From the NCBI GenBank assembly GCA_046481785.1, contig JAWOJF010000214.1, forward strand, positions 1 through 19,044: DNA of 19,044 nt, written 5' to 3'. Positions within the stretch are counted from its first letter, which is position 1. Each line of letters begins with the position of its first letter. The notes below the pieces were generated by a model that was not told where the DNA came from, did not search any database, and worked only from the letters and a program-made list of their open reading frames with translations. This stretch comes from JAWOJF01 sp046481785 (lineage in GTDB: Bacteria; Bacteroidota; Ignavibacteria; Ignavibacteriales; Ignavibacteriaceae). The position numbers and the translations under genes are program-made. Below are positions 1 through 7,721 of this stretch, one piece after another.

Positions 1-212
1 ATAATCTTTGACTTTTTATTAAAATATTTCAGGTTCTTAGATGTAATTGAATCCAGATCGCCAATAATTACATCGGGAGTAAGATTTAACTTACGGGCAG
101 AGTTTGCACCGCCATCGGCACATATAAGAGACGAATAATTTCTTTTCTGAAGAAAAGTAACTAAACTTTTTTTAGGTGGTTTGCCATTGGCGAGAATAAT
201 ACATTTTTTCAT
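1..212 (-). CDS. thiN: Thiamine pyrophosphokinase, N-terminal part (cut by window edge)
   Basis: Translating the minus strand from the ATG at 212 gives an open frame of 70 codons that runs off the left edge. It begins MKKCIILANGKPPKKSLVTF and contains CADGGAN and then IIGDLDSI. These two motifs are characteristic of the N-terminal (Rossmann-like) half of thiamine pyrophosphokinase, where the Asp residues bind Mg-ATP; the family is about 200-220 residues, so roughly two thirds are missing. The enzyme transfers pyrophosphate from ATP to thiamin to make TPP in the cytoplasm. It lies 294 bases downstream of a TPP-riboswitch-controlled TonB receptor on the same strand. In Bacteroidetes, comparative genomics has linked such receptors with the transporter PnuT and a TPK, so PnuT may lie beyond the left edge (inference). 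Whether thiN is read from the riboswitch transcript cannot be seen. Confidence 0.88.
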   Translation of the reverse strand, partial: MKKCIILANGKPPKKSLVTFLQKRNYSSLICADGGANSARKLNLTPDVIIGDLDSITSKNLKYFNKKSKI

Positions 213-355
213 AGTAATAAAAACGATTTCATATGGGTAAAATAAATTTCTTTTTCAGATGCCCCGGTACATGATGCAATTAATACCCCCTTGCGAGAGT
301 CTGTGTTAAAATTAAAGATTGAGGAATAAATATTAATTTTATTGATTAACCCCAT
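209..355 (-). CDS. Possible 48-codon small ORF overlapping thiN start
   Basis: An ATG at 355 opens a 48-codon frame on the minus strand whose TGA stop overlaps the thiN ATG (the ATGA arrangement typical of translational coupling). The peptide starts MGLINKINIYSS and contains KGVLIASCTGASEKEIYF; I recognise no family. An in-frame TAA lies two codons upstream of the ATG, so it cannot extend. No clear Shine-Dalgarno precedes it. It could be a leader peptide coupled to thiN, a decayed gene, or chance; the stop/start overlap is the only positive argument. Confidence 0.22.
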   Translation of the reverse strand: MGLINKINIYSSIFNFNTDSRKGVLIASCTGASEKEIYFTHMKSFLLL

Positions 356-414
356 GTATTAACATGCACAAACTCATTAAGGAGAGATTTCGTAAGGTAT
401 ACGATATCTTCTTC

Positions 415-500
415 AGACGCCCCAGCGCAGGGTGTTGCAGAACGATAAATTTTTGTCATTTCGGACAATTTGAGAGTTCTGCAACATCCTGCAGGCGTCT
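415..500. repeat. Large imperfect inverted repeat between receptor gene and thiN
   Basis: The left arm begins AGACGCC (415-421) and ends TGTTGCAGAAC (433-443). The right arm begins GTTCTGCAACA (476-486) and ends GGCGTCT (494-500). Both the outer 7 bp and the inner 11 bp are perfectly complementary, with a partly matching middle and a 32-base loop. It begins 6 bases past the receptor stop codon. The form fits a REP/BIME-like intergenic element or a tiny non-autonomous mobile element. No T-run follows on the minus strand, so it is not a canonical intrinsic terminator, though such a structure could stabilise a 3' end. Confidence 0.7.
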
Positions 501-506
501 CTACGG

Positions 507-2981
507 TTATAATCCTAATTGAACGCCGACTAAAAAATTTCTTTCGGCTGCAGGAAAAAACTCCTGTCCTATTGCATAGGCAGAATACAGGTTATCAAAT
601 ATATTATTTACCTGTAATATAAGCCTGGATGATGTTAAAGAATTAAATAAATTTAATTCATAACCGGCTGAAAAATCAGCAGTAAAATAAGCTTCATTTT
701 TATTATCAGAATAAGTTACAAAACCGGGAAATTGCGTAAGATATTCACCTAATTTATCATCATAATTATCGGAATAAAAGGAACCCACATATTTTCCTGT
801 AAGCTGAACAAACACTCCCCTGCTTTTATAATTAAGTCCAAAGTTAGCAAGAAAATCGGGAAAGCCGCTTATCCGGTTATCACTCAGATCAATAAAATTT
901 TCTGAGTCTAAGTAAAAGTAACCTTTATTTATCCTGTTCCAGCTATAAGTTGCATTAGCAAAAACTTCAAAAGAATTCAGAACTCTGGCATTAGCAGAAA
1001 GTTCAATACCGCTGTGTATAGTCCGGTCAACATTACCTGTTATTGGCTGCCCAAACCTGTCCAGCTCACCGTTCTTTACAATTTCATCATCAAAGAGCAT
1101 ATAAAATAAATTCAATGACACAGAATAATTGCGATACGTTAAAGAGGTACCCAGCTCAAAATCATTCATAGTTTCAGGCTGTACAAGTGGACTGTCAAAA
1201 TCATATGAGCCATCAGTATTCTGCTCAAACTGAGGTACTTCTCCGCCGCTTGATTCGGCAGCATCATAATAATTTTTAAGTCTGGGTTCCCTGGTTACCC
1301 GGGCAAAAGAAAAGTAAATATTTTGGTTTGATGTTAGTTTATAGTTAATGCCAAAGCGCGGATTAAAAAACAAATCGCTTACCTCAAACTCATTTCCTGC
1401 ATATCTTTCATTAAATAACCTGTATTTATGATATGTAAGCTGCAATTCACCCAATAAGTTTAACCTGTCAGTAACCCTGTATGACTCATGAACAAATCCG
1501 CTTATAATGTCTTTACTGCCGTTATAAAAATAGTAATAATAATCAGGGGTTACACCGGGCGGAAGATTTTCGGCATATTGTATTCTTCCCCAATGATCTG
1601 ATTTATGTTTCCTGAATTCGCCCCCAAGTATAAGATCACCATTATTATGCTTAATGCTAACGCGTGGAATCCACCCATATTGAGCATTTTCCACCTGCGC
1701 TCTTATTAGGGCATTGGTTGGTTCAAACGCAGGATCAAATCCATTCTGATTAAGCCGGAAATAATCATCACTAAAAACAGACCACGAACCATCATAATCA
1801 AAAAATCCGGTTCCTAATATTAAAAACAACGCTGAATTAATTGTAATATCATTATTAAGCTGCAGTTCATTCAACAATTCATAATGAGGCTGTGAAAAAT
1901 TTTCTATTTCTGAGGGCCTGCGGTTAAGCGAATATGTAATTTCATTATTATCAGCTTCCCAGTAAGAATAATTAGCTCTTCTTAACTCTTTATCCTTGAC
2001 CGCAAATTTTGGTAAACCGGTATATGCCAGGCCATCTTCAATAGGACCACCGTATAGGTTAATCTGAGTAGTAAAATTTTCATCATACCTTATAGCAGAA
2101 AGATGATAAGAATTAAATTTCACCCATGACATATTTCTATAGCCGCTGCTTAATATCTGGGAAAGTTTTGCATACACGGAATATTTATCATCTACTAAAC
2201 CGCTGGAAAAAGAAGCGCTGTATTTTCTTGTATTATAACTGCCAAGAGAAGCAGAAGCACTAACATGTGGTTTGTTGGAAAAAGCAGATGTTATAATATT
2301 TATTGATCCGCCAATTGCCGGATAGCCAAACACTCCGGAGCCTGCTCCTCTTTGCACCTGCACCATTTCCGTACTTGCAAGCAAATCAGGGAAATCCAGC
2401 CAGTAGACATTGTGGTCTTCAGGTTCATTCTGCGGGATACCATTAATAGAAACTGAAATCCGCCTCTGATCAAACCCCCTTATACTTATATAATTATAAC
2501 CAATTCCATTTCCGCCTTCAGAATAAAAAGTTGTAGAGGGTAAAGTACTAAGGTACTGCGGAATATCCTGTACTGTATAATTCTCCTCTATGTCTGTCCG
2601 GGTTATTTTATCGAAAGCTAATGGCGTAATTCCTGTTGTGCCAATACTTCCCTTTACAAGAACCGATTGTGACGGAATTACTTTTGGGAAGAGGTAAATT
2701 GTAAATGATTCTTTATCATCAATTGAATTAATTTCAATCTCTTTAGTCTCATATCCTACATAACTTACTACAAGAATATCATCATTAGAGAAATTATCTT
2801 CAAGAGTAAACTCTCCCTTGTAATCTGTGGCAGTACCAAACTGCAGGTTAGACTGAAGAACAATATTAGCATTAAAGAGAGGATGGAGAGTTTCCGAATC
2901 AACAACCTTTCCTTTAAGAACGCCGGTTTGCCCGAAGCAGACAAAGCCATATAACAAAAAAAGAACAATTAAGTTTTTCAT
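507..2981 (-). CDS. TonB-dependent outer-membrane receptor, probable thiamin (precursor) uptake
   Basis: This 824-residue protein has a signal peptide (about 1-17) and a carboxypeptidase-regulatory-like beta-sandwich (about 21-97, with GEFTL and SYVGYETKEI). A plug domain follows (about 117-234, with SIRGFDQRRISVSINGIPQN and GSGVFGYPAIGGSINIIT), then a long beta-barrel to the C-terminus. This is the standard architecture of Bacteroidota TonB receptors, which import scarce substrates across the outer membrane using TonB/ExbBD energy. The start has a strong Shine-Dalgarno, AAAGGAG at 2989-2995, 7 bases before the ATG. A TPP riboswitch directly upstream and thiN downstream make thiamin or a precursor the likely substrate; this comes from context, not from the receptor sequence. 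The protein ends in Leu rather than the aromatic residue common in outer-membrane barrels. Inner-membrane transport must be supplied elsewhere. Confidence 0.9.
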   Translation of the reverse strand: MKNLIVLFLLYGFVCFGQTGVLKGKVVDSETLHPLFNANIVLQSNLQFGTATDYKGEFTLEDNFSNDDILVVSYVGYETKEIEINSIDDKESFTIYLFPKVIPSQSVLVKGSIGTTGITPLAFDKITRTDIEENYTVQDIPQYLSTLPSTTFYSEGGNGIGYNYISIRGFDQRRISVSINGIPQNEPEDHNVYWLDFPDLLASTEMVQVQRGAGSGVFGYPAIGGSINIITSAFSNKPHVSASASLGSYNTRKYSASFSSGLVDDKYSVYAKLSQILSSGYRNMSWVKFNSYHLSAIRYDENFTTQINLYGGPIEDGLAYTGLPKFAVKDKELRRANYSYWEADNNEITYSLNRRPSEIENFSQPHYELLNELQLNNDITINSALFLILGTGFFDYDGSWSVFSDDYFRLNQNGFDPAFEPTNALIRAQVENAQYGWIPRVSIKHNNGDLILGGEFRKHKSDHWGRIQYAENLPPGVTPDYYYYFYNGSKDIISGFVHESYRVTDRLNLLGELQLTYHKYRLFNERYAGNEFEVSDLFFNPRFGINYKLTSNQNIYFSFARVTREPRLKNYYDAAESSGGEVPQFEQNTDGSYDFDSPLVQPETMNDFELGTSLTYRNYSVSLNLFYMLFDDEIVKNGELDRFGQPITGNVDRTIHSGIELSANARVLNSFEVFANATYSWNRINKGYFYLDSENFIDLSDNRISGFPDFLANFGLNYKSRGVFVQLTGKYVGSFYSDNYDDKLGEYLTQFPGFVTYSDNKNEAYFTADFSAGYELNLFNSLTSSRLILQVNNIFDNLYSAYAIGQEFFPAAERNFLVGVQLGL

Positions 2982-3017
2982 TTTAATACTCCTTTACACA
3001 CATTAAGTGCATGATGA

Positions 3018-3092
3018 AATAAAAAAAGCCGTCAATATCCGGAGGGTATCCGGGTGAAACGGCTAAAACAAAATTATTCTTTTAGCCCGTTT
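3018..3092 (-). terminator. Riboswitch expression platform: terminator with competing antiterminator
   Basis: On the minus strand, AGCCGT (3059-3064) can pair with ACGGCT (3027-3032), enclosing a CCGGA/TCCGG hairpin and followed by seven Ts: an intrinsic terminator. The same AGCCGTTT also lies in TTTTAGCCGTTT (3057-3068), which pairs with the earlier AAACGGGCTAAAA (3080-3092) through 12 bp with one bulged G, forming an antiterminator. The two helices are mutually exclusive. The 5' strand of the antiterminator is also the 3' strand of aptamer helix P1, so ligand binding should free the terminator and stop transcription before the receptor gene. Confidence 0.8.
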
Positions 3093-3176
3093 CCCTACGC
3101 TGGTATTATCCAGATCAGGTTTCAGGGTATAATCTCAGCTATCGCGCAATGCGTGATAACACCCCTAACGGCCTCG
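3084..3176 (-). promoter_or_regulatory. TPP riboswitch aptamer (THI element)
   Basis: Read on the minus strand, the conserved THI-box blocks appear in order: GGGGTG (3161-3166), CTGAGAT with ACCC after it (about 3124-3138), and ACCTGATCTGGATAAT followed by ACCAGCGTAGGGAA (about 3091-3121). The optional P3 stem-loop lies between the first two blocks, around the ATCACGC/GCGATAGC segment. P1 forms between GGCCGTT (3167-3173) and AACGGGC, with one bulged G. The aptamer binds thiamin pyrophosphate. Its position about 100 bases ahead of the TonB receptor start, with a terminator between, indicates an OFF switch by premature termination. I see no convincing promoter in the short gap between it and the upstream terminator. 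Confidence 0.95.
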
Positions 3177-3203
3177 TTAAATAAATTTAAGAACTGTGTC
3201 CTT

Positions 3204-3245
3204 TAAAATAAAAATAGCAGGAACATTATGCAAACATTCCTGCTA
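3204..3245 (-). terminator. Intrinsic terminator of the mltD-type gene
   Basis: A 9-bp perfect stem, TAGCAGGAA (3237-3245) with TTCCTGCTA (3215-3223), has a 13-base loop and is followed on the minus strand by TTTTTATTTTA. It lies 27 bases after the stop codon of the lytic transglycosylase. It separates that gene from the TPP-controlled unit, whose promoter must lie inside or just after this terminator. Confidence 0.85.
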
Positions 3246-3271
3246 CTTGTAATTACTGATTAATTACTTAA

Positions 3272-5905
3272 TTATTCAACTTTTATTTTTTGACCTGCCA
3301 GTATTTTATTGCTTTTAAGGTTATTAAGAGCTTTTAACCGTGCAACACTCATACCATATGCCTGTGCTATTGAATACAAAGATTCGCCTCTGCCTACACG
3401 GTGAATCTTTGCTTTGTCATTAGCCGGCACATTAGAATCGGGAATATCATTAACTCCTGCATCAGAGTAAATTTTTAAAGTTGAACCGGCAAGAATTTTA
3501 TTGCTTCTTAATCCGTTCCAATTTCTTATAGCGGAAGCAGATACTTTGTACATTTCCGCTATTTTACCAATTGCATCGCCGCTTTTTACTTTGTAGTAAT
3601 TAACGTTTGCAGAAGTCTTGGTTGTGTTGTCACCATAAGCGGCAGTGTTTTTGTCATCAGAATATATTTTTAATGATTTGCCTGCATAAAGCGTGTTGCT
3701 TCTTAAACCATTCCAGGATTTTATTTTAGAAACAGAAACTCCGAATTTTTCGGCAATCTCACCAATGGTATCACCTTTTTTAATCTTATATCTGAAAACA
3801 GAAGATTTTTTGGAAGCTGAATTATCACCGGAAGCTACATAGCTTGCTGTCTTATCGGTGTAAATTTTTAATTTACTGCCTGCATATATTTTGTTTCCTG
3901 AAATGCTGTTCCAGTCTCTTAATGCATTAATACTAACTCCATAACGGACTGCTATAGAATTAAGATTTTCACCTTTTCTTATTTTATGATAAACCCATGC
4001 ATTGCCACTGCTGTTTGCCACTGCAGTACTGGTGCTGGATTTTTCTATTGTGGTTTGATTATCAAGGCTGGCATAAAATTCTTTTTGTTCCTCAGGAACA
4101 TAAACTGTAAGCTTCTGACCAATACTTATTGTATGTGTATATGGAATATTATTCCAGTTACGGAGATCACTTACTCTTGTTTTGAATAAATCTGCAATAC
4201 TAAGCAGGCTTTCACTCTTTTTAACTGTATAAGTAACCGGAACTTTTCCCTCTGGAACAATTGATTGTGTGGATGCTATATTCTCTGAAGATTCTTCAAC
4301 AGATTCTTCAACTTCTGCTATAGTAGTTTCTGTTCCAAGTGAAGTTTCTACATCAGTTGTAGTTTCTGTTTCCGGAGTATTTCCGGTTTCAGCAACAGTA
4401 CCATTTCCTTTATTCAGCGCCAGGTATGGCGAAACATAACCTTCGGTTCCCTCTTCATCAGCCGCTTCTGTATTAGTATTATATGCATAATTTTTTTCTG
4501 CAATATTGGCGGCAACAGGTATTCTAAGTTTAACTCCTTTTGAAAGCTTGGTTTTGGTAGAAATATTATTTGCATCTGCCAAATCATTAATTGAAACCGC
4601 ATATTTATTTGCAATTTTACTTAATGACTCACCTCTTTTTACATTATGAACCAGGTAAGTTCTTTTTGCTGATTCCGGTACATTTTTAAGATTTGAAGCA
4701 AAAGTTTCTGATTTACCCCTGGGAATTTTTAATGCATAAGAGCCTGAGGGAGTGCTGGTCTGAGTAAGTTCGGGATTCATGTCCTGTAAAGTTTCGACTG
4801 AAACTCCCGCACATTCAGCTAGAAAATTCAGGTCCACAGCTTCATCAACTGCGTGTGTTTCATATTCGTAAGGAGTTTCAAAAGCTATATCAGTAAATCC
4901 ATATTTTTCCGGATTCATTCCAATTAAAGAAACTGCGATATATTGAGGTACATATCCACGGGTCTCTTTTGGCAGATATTTAAAAGCAGCCCAGTAATTA
5001 TGCTGTCCTGCTCTTCTAACTGCGCGGTTAATTCTTCCTTCACCTGCATTATATGACGCCAAAGCAAGGTACCAGTCACCAAGATTGGTATACAGGTCTT
5101 TCAAATGACGTGCAGCCGCACGAGTAGATTTTTCAGGGTCTCTTCTTTCATCAAGATAAAAATCTGATTCAAGGCCATAAGCCCTGCCGGTGCTTTTGCT
5201 AAACTGCCATAAACCCACACAGGCTGCCCATGAGCGTGCTGTAGGATTTAATGCGCTTTCAACCATACTTAAATAAACAAGCTGTCTTGGAGCGCCTTCT
5301 TCATCAAAAATTTTGGTCATCATCGGGAAGTATTTACCTGAACGTGCAAGCCAGAGATTCATATGCTTTCTTCCGCGTCCGGTAAAAAAGTCAATCCATT
5401 TTTCAACATGAGAATTTATTTCAAGAGGAATTTCGGCGGGGATAACCATGGGTGACTGACCAGGAACTACTTCAGCTTCGGCTACAGAAGGTTCGGGGAG
5501 AGTTTTTCCCATCCATTCTTCCAGGGCTGCAAATGATACATCCACCGGTAATTCGGCTAACCCATCTACATATTTTTTATAATCTTCAATAATAGAATTT
5601 TCTAATTCGGCATATGCTGAATTTTCTTCAATTCCGGGATAGTAACTGAGGTTGTTAATAATTCTTAGTGCGGCTTCGTAGTTGGTAACAGTTTCCGAAG
5701 TACTGTTTAATTCCTGTTTTGCAAGTGCAGCAACATAATGTTGTCTTGCCTGTTCAAGCATTTCTGATACAATTCCACCTTTATTAACAGTTTTTGTCTG
5801 GTCGGCAGAATTATCTTTTTTTGCTATCTCTTTATTTCCGCCGCAGGAAACAGCCAGCAGCGAAAATAAAGAGATAACTACATACTGTAATAACCTTTTA
5901 GTCAT
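3272..5905 (-). CDS. mltD: Membrane-bound lytic murein transglycosylase D-like lipoprotein with six LysM repeats
   Basis: The protein has 877 residues with a lipoprotein signal peptide; the lipobox LAVSC puts the lipidated Cys at 21. The SLT domain spans about 180-330, with the catalytic Glu in LSMVESALNP (E216), then GLWQFSKSTGRAYGL and ASYNAGEGRINRAV. It cleaves peptidoglycan between MurNAc and GlcNAc, forming 1,6-anhydroMurNAc, probably from the periplasmic face of the outer membrane. Six LysM modules follow at about 417-463, 557-603, 638-682, 704-748, 769-813 and 833-876; a degenerate one may lie at 357-397. A Thr/Glu-rich linker spans about 465-550. E. coli MltD has about 450 residues and two LysM modules, so this one is expanded. 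The last four modules are close relatives (WNGLRSN occurs twice), pointing to recent internal duplication. GGAG lies 5 bases before the ATG. Confidence 0.93.
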   Translation of the reverse strand: MTKRLLQYVVISLFSLLAVSCGGNKEIAKKDNSADQTKTVNKGGIVSEMLEQARQHYVAALAKQELNSTSETVTNYEAALRIINNLSYYPGIEENSAYAELENSIIEDYKKYVDGLAELPVDVSFAALEEWMGKTLPEPSVAEAEVVPGQSPMVIPAEIPLEINSHVEKWIDFFTGRGRKHMNLWLARSGKYFPMMTKIFDEEGAPRQLVYLSMVESALNPTARSWAACVGLWQFSKSTGRAYGLESDFYLDERRDPEKSTRAAARHLKDLYTNLGDWYLALASYNAGEGRINRAVRRAGQHNYWAAFKYLPKETRGYVPQYIAVSLIGMNPEKYGFTDIAFETPYEYETHAVDEAVDLNFLAECAGVSVETLQDMNPELTQTSTPSGSYALKIPRGKSETFASNLKNVPESAKRTYLVHNVKRGESLSKIANKYAVSINDLADANNISTKTKLSKGVKLRIPVAANIAEKNYAYNTNTEAADEEGTEGYVSPYLALNKGNGTVAETGNTPETETTTDVETSLGTETTIAEVEESVEESSENIASTQSIVPEGKVPVTYTVKKSESLLSIADLFKTRVSDLRNWNNIPYTHTISIGQKLTVYVPEEQKEFYASLDNQTTIEKSSTSTAVANSSGNAWVYHKIRKGENLNSIAVRYGVSINALRDWNSISGNKIYAGSKLKIYTDKTASYVASGDNSASKKSSVFRYKIKKGDTIGEIAEKFGVSVSKIKSWNGLRSNTLYAGKSLKIYSDDKNTAAYGDNTTKTSANVNYYKVKSGDAIGKIAEMYKVSASAIRNWNGLRSNKILAGSTLKIYSDAGVNDIPDSNVPANDKAKIHRVGRGESLYSIAQAYGMSVARLKALNNLKSNKILAGQKIKVE

Positions 5906-5922
5906 GTAGTCTCCAATAATTT

Positions 5923-5969
5923 ATGTAATTTTACATTTAGAATATAAGTTTTCATGTGCGTTTAATCAA
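5923..5969 (-). promoter_or_regulatory. Candidate sigma-70-type promoter and palindrome upstream of mltD
   Basis: On the minus strand, TTGATT (5964-5969) and TATATT (5941-5946) are separated by exactly 17 bases, matching 4/6 and 5/6 of the -35/-10 consensus. Transcription would start near 5933-5935, leaving about 30 bases of leader with GGAG. A perfect 14-bp palindrome, ATGTAA-TT-TTACAT (5923-5936), sits on the predicted start site, where a repressor could act. AT-rich DNA yields such matches by chance, so this is tentative. Confidence 0.42.
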
Positions 5970-6061
5970 GTAAAAAATGAATTGTTCTTTATAATCACGC
6001 TGGAAATAATGAGTTAAAAATTTTTCTATTGACATCATTCCCCAATTATTTGCTATCATCA

Positions 6062-6083
6062 AACAATTATTTCTTTAATTGTT
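6062..6083 (-). terminator. Weak AT-rich hairpin after the carboxyltransferase gene
   Basis: AACAATTA (6062-6069) and TAATTGTT (6076-6083) form an 8-bp stem with a 6-base loop, 15 bases past the stop codon at 6099. The stem is AT-rich and no T-run follows on the minus strand, so termination here is doubtful. Confidence 0.28.
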
Positions 6084-6098
6084 ACCTCACTTTAATTA

Positions 6099-7643
6099 TC
6101 ATAATGGGATATTCCCGTGTTTCTTTTTAGGATTTTTGTCTACTTTGCTCTTCAGGATATTAAACGCATTAATAATTTTTAACCGTGTTTCTTTAGGAAT
6201 TATTATATCGTCTATATATCCTCTTTCAGCCGCAATGTAAGGATTTGCAAACTTTTCAATGTATTCTGAAAGCTTTTTAGACAGCTCTTCCTCTGGTTTT
6301 TCTGCTTTTGAAATCTCTTTTTTGAATATTATTTCAACGGCACCTTTTGGTCCCATAACAGCAATTTCAGCAGTTGGCCAGGCAAAATTAAAATCACCAC
6401 GGATATGCTTGGAATTCATCACATCATAAGCACCGCCGTAGGCTTTCCGGGTAATAACAGTAACTTTAGGAACAGTTGCTTCGCAAAACGCAAAAAGCAA
6501 TTTAGAACCATGCCTGATGATACCGTTCCATTCCTGTTCTGTTCCGGGTAAAAATCCGGGGACATCTACCAGAACCAGAAGAGGGATATTAAAAGCATCA
6601 CAAAAGCGTACAAATCTTGCTCCTTTAACAGATGAGTTAATATCAAGTACACCTGCCAAAACCTGGGGCTGATTTGCAACAATACCTACTGACATTCCGC
6701 CAATACGTGCAAAGCCGACAATAATATTTTCTGCAAAATTTGAATGAACTTCAAAAAAATCATTATCATCAGCTAAAAGATGAATGATTTCTTTCATATC
6801 ATATGGCTTATTAGGGTTCTCAGGCACTATTTCGTTAAGCCTTTCAATGGGTGCCTGTGATTTACTATCGAAATCTTTTTCAAAAGGTTTATCCATAAAA
6901 TTCAGGGGCAGGTAACTCAATAATTTTCTTACATTTAGTAAAGTTTCCACTTCATTTTCAAAAATAAAATGGGCAACTCCGCTTTTTGATGCATGAGTTT
7001 CTGCTCCACCAAGATCTTCAAATGTAACGTCTTCATGAGTAACGGTTTTTACAACATTAGGCCCTGTTACAAACATGTAGCTGGTATTTTTAACCATAAA
7101 AACAAAATCGGTTATTGCCGGCGAATAAACTGCACCCCCGGCACAAGGCCCCATAATAACAGATATCTGCGGAACAACTCCTGAAGCCAGAGTGTTAAGA
7201 AGGAAAATGTCAGCATAACCGCCAAGGCTTACAACACCTTCCTGAATTCTTGCACCACCGGAATCATTTAAGCCTATTACCGGAACACCCACCTTCATTG
7301 CCATGTTCATTATCTTTACAATTTTTTCAGCATGCGTCTCAGAAAGTGAACCGCCGAAAACAGTAAAATCCTGACTAAATAAAGCCACGGGCCTTCCGTC
7401 TATTTTAGCAAAGCCGGTTATTACACCGTCACCCGGGTAATGCTGGTTTTCCAAACCGAATCCCACAGCACGGTGTTTAACAAACATATCAACTTCTTCA
7501 AAACTGCCTTCATCAACTAATAGTTCAACACGTTCGCGTGCGGATAGTTTTCCTTTAGCATGCTGGCTTTTAATTCTATCTTCACCGCCGCCAAGTTTTG
7601 CTTTTTCTTTTTTCTTAAGAAGTTCTTCTATTTTTTTATCCAT
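6099..7643 (-). CDS. Acyl-CoA (probably propionyl-CoA) carboxylase, carboxyltransferase subunit
   Basis: From the ATG at 7643 this is a 514-residue carboxyltransferase of the PccB/MmdA family, ending in the typical KKHGNIPL. It shows GLNDSGGARIQEG (about 124-136) and GPCAGGAVYSPA (about 165-176), the N-half oxyanion-hole region, and VDVPGFLPGTEQEWNGI and RKAYGGAYDVM in the C-half. It moves carboxyl from biotin to an acyl-CoA. The Asp in HIRGDFNFAWP is the residue type associated with propionyl-CoA preference in actinobacterial PccB (from memory, not aligned). No biotin carboxylase, biotin carrier or decarboxylase gene is adjacent, so partners are elsewhere and a methylmalonyl-CoA decarboxylase alpha subunit is possible. 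The frame stays open for 27 codons upstream (to 7724), but those codons lie mostly in a GC-rich repeat; the start at 7643 has AAGG about 8 bases upstream. Confidence 0.9.
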   Translation of the reverse strand: MDKKIEELLKKKEKAKLGGGEDRIKSQHAKGKLSARERVELLVDEGSFEEVDMFVKHRAVGFGLENQHYPGDGVITGFAKIDGRPVALFSQDFTVFGGSLSETHAEKIVKIMNMAMKVGVPVIGLNDSGGARIQEGVVSLGGYADIFLLNTLASGVVPQISVIMGPCAGGAVYSPAITDFVFMVKNTSYMFVTGPNVVKTVTHEDVTFEDLGGAETHASKSGVAHFIFENEVETLLNVRKLLSYLPLNFMDKPFEKDFDSKSQAPIERLNEIVPENPNKPYDMKEIIHLLADDNDFFEVHSNFAENIIVGFARIGGMSVGIVANQPQVLAGVLDINSSVKGARFVRFCDAFNIPLLVLVDVPGFLPGTEQEWNGIIRHGSKLLFAFCEATVPKVTVITRKAYGGAYDVMNSKHIRGDFNFAWPTAEIAVMGPKGAVEIIFKKEISKAEKPEEELSKKLSEYIEKFANPYIAAERGYIDDIIIPKETRLKIINAFNILKSKVDKNPKKKHGNIPL

Positions 7644-7656
7644 ATACGCAACCTTA

Positions 7657-7721
7657 CTCTCCGGCTTCGGCCCGGGCCTTCGCCGGGACAAGCTGCCCTC
7701 TTCCCGGCAAGGAGAGAGGGA
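7657..7721. repeat. GC-rich palindromic intergenic repeat abutting the carboxyltransferase start
   Basis: This patch is strikingly GC-rich in AT-rich surroundings. It holds two stem-forming parts: 7661-7686, with outer CCGGC/GCCGG arms, a central GGCCCGGGCC palindrome and opposed TTC bulges; and 7696-7720, with CCCTCT/AGAGGG ends. It looks like a dispersed REP-type element. It fuses in frame to the carboxyltransferase ORF and would add a non-homologous Arg/Pro-rich tail. Confidence 0.65.
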
